Positions 8,341-16,824 of a DNA stretch of 38,419 nucleotides are shown piece by piece. This DNA is from an uncultured Bacteroidales bacterium (lineage in GTDB: Bacteria > Bacteroidota > Bacteroidia > Bacteroidales > Bacteroidaceae). Numbering within the stretch: position 1 is the first letter of the stretch; each line of letters begins with the position of its first letter. Below the pieces are notes generated by a model, which worked only from the letters and a program-made list of their open reading frames with translations, searched no databases and was not told where the DNA came from. Location of the stretch: assembly GCA_937906165.1 (NCBI GenBank), contig CALCYA010000008.1, positions 1-38,419 on the forward strand. The letters run 5' to 3'. The position numbers were made by a program, and so were the translations under genes.

Positions 8341-9672
8341 ATGATGAAACAGGAGGTTGCCGATTATCTGTCGGACAAGATAAAATGGATTCTTGACAAG
8401 GTGGGAGTTCCCGAAGATGTTGCCGGAAAGATTGACAGCCTTATCCTACTCATCCTTGTCACGGTTGTCACCCTGCTTGTTGCCGAGGTTGTGTACCGGG
8501 TGTTGGCTATGGCTTCAAGGCGCATTCTGCGCCGCAAGCGTTACCTCTTTCTTGAGAAACTCAATGTCAAGGACCGCCTGCGCATGCAGGCATATATGCT
8601 GCCTCCAATAATACTCAACAGTATGTTGCAGTTCATTGCCGACCCGTCGGGCCTCTTCTTCCACTACACCGAGAAACTCGTGTGGATATATTTTGTGGTG
8701 GCTGTGGTGATGGCTGTCAATGCCCTGTTGAGTGCTGTGGCCGACTCGGCTTTCACCAACAGCAAATACCACGACCGTCCCATTAAGGGATTCATACAGA
8801 TTGGCAAGATCATCGTTTACCTGATTGCCGCAATTGTCTTTGTCTCTATCCTCACCGACAAGTCTCCGCTTTACCTCATCGGCGGTCTGGGTGCTTTTGC
8901 AGCCGTGCTCATGCTTGTGGCAAAGGACAGCATAATGGGCTTTGTTGGCGGTTTCCTGCTGCTTGAGAATGATATGGTACGTTTGGGCGACTGGATAGAG
9001 GTTCCCGGAACGGCCATCAACGGCAACGTGATTGATATCTCACTCACCATTGTAAAGGTACGTAATTGGGACAACACGATAGCTACCGTTCCACCCTACT
9101 CGCTAATTAATGAGAGTTTCCTCAACTGGCGCGGCATGAGCGAGAGCGGCGGACGTCGCATAGCACGCGGTTATACGATAAAGCTCGACAGCATAAAGCC
9201 ATGCAGTGACGACGTTATAGGCCGCGCAAGGCGCCTGAACCGCGAACTGTCCGATTACATAACAAAGAAGATCGAACAGAAGCAGAAAAGAGAGGTTGAG
9301 AACACTGCAAACAGACTTGGCATAGCTAACGGCAGCATTGACACCAATGCTGGTCTTTTCCGTGCGTATGCCGACATATACCTTCACCAGCATCCGCTCA
9401 TAAGAAAGGACATGATGATTATGGTGCGTACCCTTGAACCCTGTGACACAGGCCTGCCCATACAGTTCTACTGTTTCACATCGGACATCGAATGGAGCCA
9501 TTACGAGAGCATACAGTCCGAGATTATGGAACATTTTGCATCGGTGATGCCGCTTTTCGAACTCTATCCGTTCCAGAGTGCCGGAGCACGCGACACCGTT
9601 ATAAGCGGACTGCTTGAGGGGCAATACCCGTTGGAGCGCATCGAAGGCTTGCCATACAAGACCGTACGGTGA
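8341..9672 (+). CDS. MscS-family mechanosensitive ion channel
   Basis: A 443-aa inner-membrane channel that opens when membrane tension rises and protects against osmotic downshock. Hydrophobic segments lie at about 32-58, 85-102, 112-135, 150-171 and 177-208. The last is the pore-lining helix, leading into the MscS beta-domain signature (LGDWIEVPGTAINGNVID, then TIATVPPYSLINESFLNW, 215-263). A C-terminal cytoplasmic domain follows. Length and five helices resemble the YbdG-type subgroup more than the 286-aa three-helix MscS. The gene stands alone, with about 90 bp to the divergent thioesterase gene. Confidence 0.93.
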   Translation: MMKQEVADYLSDKIKWILDKVGVPEDVAGKIDSLILLILVTVVTLLVAEVVYRVLAMASRRILRRKRYLFLEKLNVKDRLRMQAYMLPPIILNSMLQFIADPSGLFFHYTEKLVWIYFVVAVVMAVNALLSAVADSAFTNSKYHDRPIKGFIQIGKIIVYLIAAIVFVSILTDKSPLYLIGGLGAFAAVLMLVAKDSIMGFVGGFLLLENDMVRLGDWIEVPGTAINGNVIDISLTIVKVRNWDNTIATVPPYSLINESFLNWRGMSESGGRRIARGYTIKLDSIKPCSDDVIGRARRLNRELSDYITKKIEQKQKREVENTANRLGIANGSIDTNAGLFRAYADIYLHQHPLIRKDMMIMVRTLEPCDTGLPIQFYCFTSDIEWSHYESIQSEIMEHFASVMPLFELYPFQSAGARDTVISGLLEGQYPLERIEGLPYKTVR

Positions 9673-9967
9673 TTTTACAACAATTGCAATGAGGAGCAAT
9701 GCGGTTAAACCTTTCAAAGTTCTGCCATATCGGGCGTATGCGAGATATCTCATAAACCCGCGAACAGAACCACATGTAATGCCCGGGACTCCGTAAAATG
9801 GCCAAAATTCCAAGTGACTAAGACGTGTTCTCAACATGTTTAAAGGTCGATTGTTGCACAATTATCGCTGATTTGTGAAATAAACTTTTGTTTATTTGTT
9901 CTTTTTTAACTACTTTTGCACCCATAAAAGTACAAAATGATAAAATAAACATTAAAACGTTGCGATT
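9673..9967. other. Intergenic region before the SDR gene
   Basis: No gene is supported. The only clear element is the promoter at 9887-9918. No strong terminator is seen after the channel gene. Confidence 0.5.
9887..9918 (+). promoter_or_regulatory. Promoter of the SDR-ALDH operon
   Basis: TTTG (9887-9890), a 20-bp spacer and TACTTTTG (9911-9918) form the best consensus Bacteroidetes promoter in the window. It lies about 50 bp above the SDR start. Confidence 0.75.
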
Positions 9968-10789
9968 ATGACCAAAATCAAAGGTAATTGTGTACTTATC
10001 ACAGGCGGTGCATCAGGAATTGGCCGCATAATGGGCCGTATGGCACTTGAAAAAGGTGCCCGTTGCCTGGTAATATGGGATATCAACGAGGAAAACATTG
10101 CTTCTACAATAAAAGAGTACAACAAGATTGGCAAGGCGATAGGCTACAAAGTGGATGTATCGGACAGCAAGAAGGTTGCCGAAGTTGCAGAAATGACAAA
10201 AAAAGAGTGCGGTAATGTCGATATCCTCATCAACTGTGCCGGAATCGTTGCCAACAATAATACCTTCGACAAGCAGAGCACAAGTGATATCGAGCGTACC
10301 ATGAAGATAAACTCAATTGCTCCCATGGTAATTGCCCGGCAGTTCCTTCCCGGAATGATTGAGCGCAACCACGGCCATATATGCAACATCGCTTCGGCTG
10401 CCGGAATGATTTCCAACCCACGTATGTCGGTCTATGCGGCAAGCAAGTGGGCTGTCATAGGCTGGAGCGACAGTGTGCGTATAGAGCTCAAGCAGATGAA
10501 GAGCAAGGTGCGTTTCACCACCATTGCACCCTACTTCATCAATACAGGAATGTTCGACGGGGTCAAGTCGCGCATATTCCCTATCCTTAAGCCAGAGCCC
10601 ACATCGCGCAAGATAATCAACGGTATCGAGAAGAACAGGAACTTCATGGGTATCCCTTTCGGTTACCACTTCATACGTTTCTGCCAGGCTATTTTGCCAA
10701 CGTCGATTTTTGATTATATCTTTGGCGAGGTTGTAGGTATCTTCCACGCAATGGACCATTTCACAGGCCGTCAGAAAAAACAAGAATAA
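9968..10789 (+). CDS. Short-chain dehydrogenase/reductase, SDR16C/retinol-dehydrogenase-like
   Basis: A 273-aa NAD(P)-dependent oxidoreductase. The Rossmann loop GGASGIG is at 13-19. Asp38 after strand 2 favours NAD(H). NCAG is at 89-92. The catalytic residues are Ser143, Tyr156 and Lys160 (YAASK). The C-terminus carries a hydrophobic segment (ILPTSIFDYIFGEVVGIFHAM) like membrane-associated SDRs that act on lipophilic alcohols (retinol/hydroxysteroid type). It overlaps the next gene, an aldehyde dehydrogenase, by one base (TAATG), so the two may act in sequence as alcohol to aldehyde to acid. The substrate is inferred only as a lipid-like alcohol. Confidence 0.9.
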   Translation: MTKIKGNCVLITGGASGIGRIMGRMALEKGARCLVIWDINEENIASTIKEYNKIGKAIGYKVDVSDSKKVAEVAEMTKKECGNVDILINCAGIVANNNTFDKQSTSDIERTMKINSIAPMVIARQFLPGMIERNHGHICNIASAAGMISNPRMSVYAASKWAVIGWSDSVRIELKQMKSKVRFTTIAPYFINTGMFDGVKSRIFPILKPEPTSRKIINGIEKNRNFMGIPFGYHFIRFCQAILPTSIFDYIFGEVVGIFHAMDHFTGRQKKQE

Positions 10790-12171
10790 TGAGCATAAGC
10801 AACACACCGATAGAAGAAATGAAAAGCATCATAGACGCGCAGCGCGACTATTTTGCAAGTAACGTGACACTTGACCGCAAGTTCCGCAAGGAGCAGCTGA
10901 AGAAGCTGCAACAGGCACTCCTCAAGTGGGAAAAGCCGCTTTGCGATGCACTCTGGGCCGACCTCCACAAGTCGGCAGAAGAGGCCATAATGACAGAACT
11001 CAGCATTGTCAGCGGTGAGATAAAGAACCATCTGTCGCACTTGCGCTGTTGGATGAAGAGCCGCAGGGTCTCTACCCCGCTCAAGATGATGCCGTCGTGC
11101 AGTCGCATAGTAAGTGAGCCACTCGGCTGCTCGCTTATAATGTCGCCCTGGAACTACCCGGTACAGCTGTTGCTGAATCCGTTGGTGGGCGCGATCTCGG
11201 CAGGCTGCACTGCAATCCTAAAGCCGTCACCTTATGTGCCCAACGTGTCGCGCGTCATTGAAGAGATGATAACCGCCACATTCGACAAGCGTTACGTGGC
11301 GGTCGTTCAAGGAAACCGCGAAGTGAATAAGGCATTGCTTGATGAGCGTTTCGATATAATTTTCTTCACCGGAAGTCCCGAGCTTGGCCGCAAGGTGATG
11401 GCTGCCGCAGCAAAGAACATCACCCCTGTGGTGCTTGAACTCGGCGGCAAGAGCCCCTGTGTGGTCGATAAGGATGCAGACATTGAGGTAGCGGCACGAC
11501 GCATAGCATGGGGCAAGACGCTCAACGCAGGACAGACCTGTATCGCCCCCGACTATCTGCTCATACACCGTAGCCGCGAGAAGGAGTTTGTGGAGGCGTT
11601 CCGCAAGGCACTAACCCGTCTGCATGGCAATGACATAAAGGCAAGCAGACACTATGTGCGTCTTGTCACCGACAAGGCTTTTGCACGCGTGAGCGGTTAC
11701 CTCAAGGACGGCAAGGTTGTACATGGCGGCTCCACCGATGCCAAAGAACGTTACATTGATCCTACGCTCCTAACCGACGTAAGTCCCGACTCGCCTGTGA
11801 TGCAGGAAGAGATTTTCGGCCCGGTGCTGCCTATGATTCCTTTCGACGACAGAAAAGAGGCACTTGATTTCATACGCAAGAGGGAGAAACCGCTTGCGCT
11901 CTACTACTTCGGCAAGGTTAAGGACGGCAAAGAGTTCATACGTCTTACATCGGCTGGAGGCTCGTGCATCAATGACACAATCATGCACATTGCCAACGAG
12001 AACATCCCATTCGGTGGCGTAGGCAATTCCGGTATGGGACACTACCACGGTAAGCTAAGTTTCGAAGCGTTTTCGCACCAGCGTTCTGTGGTGACAACAA
12101 CCACCCTGCTCGACCTGCCCTTCCGTTATATGCCGTACAAGATGTTCGGTTTGGTGAAAAAACTGCTTTAA
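10789..12171 (+). CDS. Aldehyde dehydrogenase, ALDH3-like
   Basis: A 460-aa NAD(P)-dependent aldehyde dehydrogenase of the class-3 (fatty aldehyde) type. Asn122 lies in SPWNYP, FTGS at 193-196, the general base Glu217 in LELGGKSP, and the nucleophile Cys251 in NAGQTCIAPDY. The C-terminal EEIFGPVLP and PFGGVGNSGMG are family motifs. The length suits ALDH3, which lacks the N-terminal extension of other ALDHs. The ATG overlaps the stop of the SDR gene, which points to translational coupling. The pair probably oxidises or detoxifies a hydrophobic alcohol/aldehyde. Confidence 0.94.
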   Translation: MSISNTPIEEMKSIIDAQRDYFASNVTLDRKFRKEQLKKLQQALLKWEKPLCDALWADLHKSAEEAIMTELSIVSGEIKNHLSHLRCWMKSRRVSTPLKMMPSCSRIVSEPLGCSLIMSPWNYPVQLLLNPLVGAISAGCTAILKPSPYVPNVSRVIEEMITATFDKRYVAVVQGNREVNKALLDERFDIIFFTGSPELGRKVMAAAAKNITPVVLELGGKSPCVVDKDADIEVAARRIAWGKTLNAGQTCIAPDYLLIHRSREKEFVEAFRKALTRLHGNDIKASRHYVRLVTDKAFARVSGYLKDGKVVHGGSTDAKERYIDPTLLTDVSPDSPVMQEEIFGPVLPMIPFDDRKEALDFIRKREKPLALYYFGKVKDGKEFIRLTSAGGSCINDTIMHIANENIPFGGVGNSGMGHYHGKLSFEAFSHQRSVVTTTTLLDLPFRYMPYKMFGLVKKLL

Positions 12172-12189
12172 AACAATCTTATTTTTCAT

Positions 12190-12251
12190 ATTGTTCAAGA
12201 TTTTTTTATAAATTTGAACAATTTTAGAGGCTGCCCTCGAAAGGGTGGCTT
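12190..12251 (+). terminator. Two hairpins between the ALDH and BASS genes
   Basis: ATTGTTCAA (12190-12198) pairs with TTGAACAAT (12214-12222). A second hairpin, 12228-12237 with 12242-12251 around a CGAA loop and several G-U pairs, is followed by TTCTG. They probably separate the SDR-ALDH unit from the genes below. The weak T-runs leave room for readthrough. Confidence 0.45.
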
Positions 12252-12295
12252 TCTGATTATGCCTGCTTGCATAAAAACAAACACAATAAATCCCT

Positions 12296-13258
12296 ATGAA
12301 AGAACACTTGTTAAGCCTTGACACGCTCAACATCAATCTGTGCTCAGGCGAAATGGTTATCGTAAACCTCATTCTTGCATTTGTAATGTTCGGTGTCGCA
12401 TTGAGCATCAGAATGTCGACATTCAAGAGTATCTTCAAAAAACCGAAATCTGTAATTTTAGGTCTGCTGTTGCAGTGGATAGCCTTGCCTGCACTCACCT
12501 GCCTCATTGCCATTGTGCTCAACCCGTTCATCACCCCGATGGTGGCATTGGGCATGATTCTTGTGGCTTCGTGCCCGGGCGGCAACATCTCGAACTTCCT
12601 CTCGTCGCTTTCAAAGGGAAATGTAGAGCTTTCGGTGTCAATGACAGCAATATCAACCCTCTTTGCTTCTGTAATCACTCCTTTGAACTTCTGGTTCTGG
12701 GGTACACACTACTGCCGTTTCGCATCAATACGCAACGATATCCCTACACTCGACATCCCGTTTGCCGAGATGTTGTCACAGATTATCCTCATCTTGGGTA
12801 TTCCCATTGTATTGGGTCTTTTCTTCTCGCACAAATTCCCCAATGCAGCAAAAAAGATAATAAAGCCTACACAGATATTCTCGATCATCTTCTTCGTTGC
12901 CATGGTAGTCGTGTCAATGACTCAGGTCCTTTCGGGCTTTGAGCAGCGTTGGGAGGTTTATGCTGCTATCCTGTGCGCATTGGTGATTGTGGTCATACAT
13001 AATGCAGTTGCATTGACAGCAGGTTTCTGGGGTGGTAAGTTGGCAAAGGCACCATACAAGGATTGCCGCACCCTTGCCATCGAGATTGGCATACAGAACT
13101 CGGGCCTTGCCCTGGCATTGCTGTTCAACCCTGCCATCTTCTCGCCAAACCTGTGGGGAAGCAATGGCGGTATGGTTATTGTTGCGGCCCTTTGGGGTAT
13201 ATGGCACATCATCGCAGGTTTGACAGTAGCATCTTATTTCCGTCGTTCAAAAGCATAA
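12296..13258 (+). CDS. Bile acid:sodium symporter family (BASS/SBF) transporter
   Basis: A 320-aa polytopic membrane protein with about nine to ten hydrophobic helices. The first discontinuous-helix region has the BASS hallmark GMILVASCPGGNISNFLSSL, and the second half has EIGIQNSGLALALLF, both parts of the sodium- and substrate-binding crossover. BASS proteins carry bile acids, pantoate, pyruvate or other organic anions; the substrate cannot be read from sequence. It is six bases from the acyltransferase gene, so BASS, acyltransferase and Omp85 gene look like one operon. Confidence 0.92.
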   Translation: MKEHLLSLDTLNINLCSGEMVIVNLILAFVMFGVALSIRMSTFKSIFKKPKSVILGLLLQWIALPALTCLIAIVLNPFITPMVALGMILVASCPGGNISNFLSSLSKGNVELSVSMTAISTLFASVITPLNFWFWGTHYCRFASIRNDIPTLDIPFAEMLSQIILILGIPIVLGLFFSHKFPNAAKKIIKPTQIFSIIFFVAMVVVSMTQVLSGFEQRWEVYAAILCALVIVVIHNAVALTAGFWGGKLAKAPYKDCRTLAIEIGIQNSGLALALLFNPAIFSPNLWGSNGGMVIVAALWGIWHIIAGLTVASYFRRSKA

Positions 13259-13264
13259 AGGATT

Positions 13265-14572
13265 ATGGCAAAAAGAAGAAAAATCCAGGACAATGACTGG
13301 AGATACGATATCCTTCACAGCATTGTATCCTTTACTTTGAAGGCTTCGTACCGCACTATCACATACACAGGAATGGAGCGTATTCCACAGGACGGCGCTG
13401 TCATCTTTGCACCCAACCACAGCGGTGCGCTGTTGGATGCCTTGGTAGTAGTTGCAATGGACAGTAAGCCGAAGGTGTTCCTTGCACGTGCCGACATCTT
13501 CAAGAACCCCAATATGGCAAAGATGTTCAACTTCTTCAAGATGATGCCTATCATGCGTATGCGCGACGGTATCGAGGAGGTGAAGAAGAACAACAGGACA
13601 ATCGAGGTATCGGCCGACGTCCTCAAGGACAGAGTCCCCTTGTGCATCTTCCCAGAGGGAACACACCAGACAAAATACTCCATGCTGCCACTCTCAAAGG
13701 GCATATTCCGCATTGCATTGCAGGCAAAGGAGCTCCTTGGTGACACACCGCTGTATATTGTCCCTATGGGTATAAGATACGGCAACTTCTTCCGTTTCCG
13801 TTCATCGGTACGCGTGCAGGTGGGTAACCCGATAAACGTGGGGGAAATCATTGCCGAGAATGAAGACAAGACCCCTCAGGAGCAGATGAACATCATGCGC
13901 AAGCGTCTTGACGAGGGAATGAAAGAGAATATCCTTTATATCCCCAATGACGAGGAGTACGATGCTAAGAACGAGATATGCGCGGCTGTATCAGGCGAGC
14001 AGCTCAAAAAACATACGCCCGACGGCACCGAGCCACTCGTTGCTGTAAACAAAGAGGCAGCAAGGCGCATCGAAAGCCTCAAGGAGGAGAAGCCCGAGGT
14101 TGCACAACGCCTCATAGCATTGGGTAAAGAGGCATCGCAGATGCGCCGTAGAATGCAGATAAGCCTTGGCTCTGTTGCAAAGCAGCCTACATTGCTGTCC
14201 CAGACATTCAGGTTGTTGCTGTTGCTCGTCACACTTCCCTACACACTCATCGCAACTGTGCTGACACTGCCATTGGCAGCTGTAAGCACCATGTTGACAA
14301 AGAAGTTCAAGGACCTCGCATTCCATAACTCGGTACGTTTCGTGCTGTTGCTTGTGCTTTGGCCGTTGCTTATGATAATATATGCGATAATCGCTTTTGT
14401 ATCAATGCCTATACAGTGGGCCTTGTGTGCAATTTTGGCGATATTCCCCTCACCGGCAGTGGCACAGGACACCTACAGGGCCGTGCGTATGATGGTATCC
14501 GACTTCAAGCTGTGGCGTTGCAAGCCACTGAAGGCAAAATATGATGAAATAAGAAACATTTTCTTTAATTAA
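13265..14572 (+). CDS. PlsC-type (1-acyl-)glycerol-3-phosphate acyltransferase family protein
   Basis: A 435-aa protein with an N-terminal acyltransferase domain. The catalytic block is NHSGALLD (His52, Asp58), an HX5D arrangement instead of the usual HX4D. Block II lies near MRMRDGIEEV, and block III is IFPEGTHQ (FPEG 129-132). Long hydrophobic stretches between about 300 and 400 imply membrane anchoring. PlsC-like enzymes transfer acyl chains to lipid precursors. It is nearly twice the length of PlsC (about 240 aa), so it is a longer Bacteroidetes subfamily and the acceptor is uncertain. It lies 10 bp upstream of an outer-membrane barrel gene. Confidence 0.88.
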   Translation: MAKRRKIQDNDWRYDILHSIVSFTLKASYRTITYTGMERIPQDGAVIFAPNHSGALLDALVVVAMDSKPKVFLARADIFKNPNMAKMFNFFKMMPIMRMRDGIEEVKKNNRTIEVSADVLKDRVPLCIFPEGTHQTKYSMLPLSKGIFRIALQAKELLGDTPLYIVPMGIRYGNFFRFRSSVRVQVGNPINVGEIIAENEDKTPQEQMNIMRKRLDEGMKENILYIPNDEEYDAKNEICAAVSGEQLKKHTPDGTEPLVAVNKEAARRIESLKEEKPEVAQRLIALGKEASQMRRRMQISLGSVAKQPTLLSQTFRLLLLLVTLPYTLIATVLTLPLAAVSTMLTKKFKDLAFHNSVRFVLLLVLWPLLMIIYAIIAFVSMPIQWALCAILAIFPSPAVAQDTYRAVRMMVSDFKLWRCKPLKAKYDEIRNIFFN

Positions 14573-14582
14573 TAGCAATATT

Positions 14583-16010
14583 ATGAAAAGACACATTTTT
14601 ACACTCGTTTGCGCGCTGTTTGCATCGGCAAGCCTCTTTGCCCAGAGCGGCAACGGCACCGCCGGTGACCAGAACAACAAGAAAGACATTGTCAAGACAG
14701 GATTCAATTTCGGTCCGCTGCCCGTGGTGGCATTCGATGCCGACAAGGGCCTGCAGCTCGGTGCTTTGCTGAACATCTATGACTTTGGCGACGGCAGCCT
14801 GTATCCCAACACACGTCAGAAGCTCTATCTTGAGGCATCGTTCTTTACCAAGGGCTCACAGCTGTTTGTCATCTCGTACGACAACAAGTTCCTCATCCCG
14901 GGTGTACGCTGGTCAACGACAGCCGCGCTCACCAATGAGCAGGCGATGGACTTCTACGGTTTCAACGGTTATGTCTCATACTACGACCACCAGATGGTTA
15001 AGCTCGGTAACGACGACGGCGACAAGCTGCATTACATCTACACACCGAAGTACCGTTTCAACCGCCAGAACTTCAACTTCAAGACCGACTTCACCGGCAA
15101 CCTCTGGGACAACAAACTCTTCTGGGAGGCAGGTTACCACCTGAACAATGTGGAGGCAGGTTACAAGGACCGTCAGGCACTCGACCTTGACAAGATAAAC
15201 AAAGGCAAGGACGATTACAAGAAATACCCCGAGACAGACCCTACACTATTCGACCTCTATCGCCGTTGGGGCATCATCCCAGAGGACGAGGCATGGGGCG
15301 GCTTCAGCAGCGCGTTGCGTTTAGGCTTGATGTACGACACCCGTGACAAGGAAGGCGCACCCGCCGAGGGTATCTGGGCCGAGGCACACGTCACACTCGC
15401 ACCCAAGTGGCTGGGAACGACACACCCATACTACCGCTATTCAGCGACATTCCGTCACTACCTTCCCATCATCAAGAACGACGTGCTCACCTTCGCCTAC
15501 CGTCTTAACTACGAGGGTACATTCGGCAATAGCGCACCATATTATATGCTGCCATTCATCACAACCATGGGCTCCACATACGACCGCGACGGCATGGGCG
15601 GCTACCGCACCGTGCGAGGCATCATGCGCGACCGCGTGCAGGGCCTTGACATGGCAACATACAACATCGAGCTGCGCTGGCGCTTCGTCAACCTGAGCCT
15701 GTGGAACCAGAACATCGCGTTCGGTCTCAACGTCTTCAGCGACGGTACAATGGTCACAAAGAACTACGACATGTCATTCCGCGGCGCCGAGGAGCATCGT
15801 GCGGAATATGAAGAGTACATGGCAAAGTCAGGCCTCTCAAACGACCGCCCGCACATCACCGTGGGTGCCGGCCTGCGCTTCATCATGAACCAGAACTTCA
15901 TCGTAGCCTTCGAGTACGGCTTGCCTATAAGCAAGTTCAGCAGCGACAAGGCCATCAAGAAACAGGACGGCAACGGCGCCTTCTACATCAATACAGGATT
16001 CCTGTTCTAA
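14583..16010 (+). CDS. Omp85/BamA-TamA-like outer-membrane beta-barrel protein without POTRA domains
   Basis: A 475-aa protein with a clean signal peptide (about 1-20, LFASASLFAQ). The rest is an Omp85-type barrel: alternating aromatic strands, the late RTVRGIMRDRVQG segment resembling the barrel-domain (V/L)RG(Y/F) motif, and a C-terminal Phe (YINTGFLF) typical of barrels folded by the BAM machinery. There is no room for N-terminal POTRA repeats, so it is not BamA itself but a shorter surface-antigen-type member. Downstream of a lipid acyltransferase it may serve envelope lipid or protein traffic (inference). A strong terminator follows. Confidence 0.88.
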   Translation: MKRHIFTLVCALFASASLFAQSGNGTAGDQNNKKDIVKTGFNFGPLPVVAFDADKGLQLGALLNIYDFGDGSLYPNTRQKLYLEASFFTKGSQLFVISYDNKFLIPGVRWSTTAALTNEQAMDFYGFNGYVSYYDHQMVKLGNDDGDKLHYIYTPKYRFNRQNFNFKTDFTGNLWDNKLFWEAGYHLNNVEAGYKDRQALDLDKINKGKDDYKKYPETDPTLFDLYRRWGIIPEDEAWGGFSSALRLGLMYDTRDKEGAPAEGIWAEAHVTLAPKWLGTTHPYYRYSATFRHYLPIIKNDVLTFAYRLNYEGTFGNSAPYYMLPFITTMGSTYDRDGMGGYRTVRGIMRDRVQGLDMATYNIELRWRFVNLSLWNQNIAFGLNVFSDGTMVTKNYDMSFRGAEEHRAEYEEYMAKSGLSNDRPHITVGAGLRFIMNQNFIVAFEYGLPISKFSSDKAIKKQDGNGAFYINTGFLF

Positions 16011-16025
16011 AATGTTTTTATACAG

Positions 16026-16056
16026 TTAGGGCACCTCTCAAGGGTGCCCTAATTTT
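16026..16056 (+). terminator. Intrinsic terminator after the Omp85 gene
   Basis: TTAGGGCACC (16026-16035) and GGTGCCCTAA (16043-16052) form a perfect 10-bp stem with a 7-nt loop followed by TTTT, 16 bp after the stop codon. Confidence 0.85.
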
Positions 16057-16262
16057 GTGTAACGTGTAATGTGTATTGTATAACGTGTAACGTTTAGTGA
16101 TGTAGGAGCGGTAAAACTCCTCCCTCCTTCGGACACCTCTTCTATTGTAAACATAGGAGGAGTAAGACTTGAAACAAGAGTCGGTCTTGGAATAATGACA
16201 TTTAAAATAACATGATTTAGAGCTCCTCATGCGAAGAGGAGCTCCCCGCAGGGGGGGAGAAA
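16057..16262. repeat. Hairpin-rich intergenic repeat region
   Basis: Direct repeats of GTGTAACGTGTAA-like sequence lie at about 16057-16094. ACTCCTCC (16116-16123) pairs with GGAGGAGT (16156-16163). A perfect 9-bp stem GAGCTCCTC/GAGGAGCTC lies at 16220-16228/16236-16244, followed by CCCCGCAGGGGGGGAGA. The CTCCTC/GGGGGAG character recurs at the right end of the window (38367-38419), suggesting a family of intergenic palindromic elements. Confidence 0.6.
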
Positions 16263-16313
16263 AACGTTATTTTCCATTTTCGTTCCTGCTTTTATAAAAA
16301 ATCACTGTTTGTT

Positions 16314-16529
16314 ATGGCTAATCGTAGCAAGAACAGTATTCATCCAACACACTCGTTTGACATTGTTGTAGGCCCAGTTGCTGACGACACAATTGCAACG
16401 CTTTTCCGTAACTTCGACGATGGTATTATTGATCAGCCTATGCTTGTGAATGGTTTACGTTACAAGAAAATATCTTCGCAGTATTTTTTTCACTCGGCTG
16501 ATGCCATAAAATACCTTAAGAAAATATGA
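16314..16529 (+). CDS. Truncated DUF3990 protein (C-terminal half only)
   Basis: This is a 71-aa ORF. From residue 12 it matches the C-terminal half of DUF3990 proteins as I know them: (S/Y)DIVVGPVADD, then RYKKISSQYFFHSADAIKYLKKI. Full DUF3990 proteins are about 150-170 aa and start with a YHGS-type ADP-ribosyltransferase-like half, which is absent here and not found in the bases upstream, where hairpin repeats lie. The gene is either a remnant of a larger toxin-like protein or a short regulatory derivative. It overlaps the next ORF by 4 bp (ATGA). Base composition is AT-rich. The family call is fairly firm; the role is inference. Confidence 0.7.
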   Translation: MANRSKNSIHPTHSFDIVVGPVADDTIATLFRNFDDGIIDQPMLVNGLRYKKISSQYFFHSADAIKYLKKI

Positions 16530-16747
16530 ATAAGAGAGTGCAATTCCTTATAGAAGGAATAACAAAAGATATTATCATTTATCTAATGGATGATGAGGGT
16601 TATGACTTGACTGAGGCTCTTAGCATTTTCCATAATTCCGAGACTTTTGCCAAACTTTCGGATGAGGATACAGGGCTGTATATCGAAAGTTCTGCTTATG
16701 TATATGAGATTTTGAAAAGTGAACTCAAATACGGGAAAATACAATAG
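16526..16747 (+). CDS. Small protein coupled to the truncated DUF3990 gene
   Basis: A 73-aa protein, start overlapping the previous stop (ATGA). It contains LTEALSIFHNSETFAKLSDEDTGLYIESSAYVYEIL, a pattern I associate with small proteins accompanying DUF3990 (some such partners are annotated DUF3791), but I cannot name the family with certainty. It is predicted to be mostly helical, with no membrane segment. By position it could be the antitoxin-like or immunity partner of the locus. It is intact although its neighbour is truncated, as often seen when only the protective partner is kept. Confidence 0.65.
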   Translation: MNKRVQFLIEGITKDIIIYLMDDEGYDLTEALSIFHNSETFAKLSDEDTGLYIESSAYVYEILKSELKYGKIQ

Positions 16748-16772
16748 CAGTAAGATATATAATCAAACAGAA

Positions 16773-16798
16773 ATCCCCAAGCTTGCAGGCTTGGGGAT
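16773..16798. terminator. Bidirectional terminator between the DUF3990 locus and tnaA
   Basis: ATCCCCAAGC (16773-16782) pairs perfectly with GCTTGGGGAT (16789-16798) around a 6-nt loop, between two convergent genes. T-rich sequence follows on both strands (ATTGTTT on plus, TTCTGTTT on minus). Confidence 0.7.
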
Positions 16799-16824
16799 AT
16801 TGTTTAATCAACATTATTCTCTTG

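Noticed and set aside
9103..9861. 252-aa minus-strand open frame
   Set aside because: Antisense to the mechanosensitive channel gene, extending into intergenic DNA; no recognisable domain.
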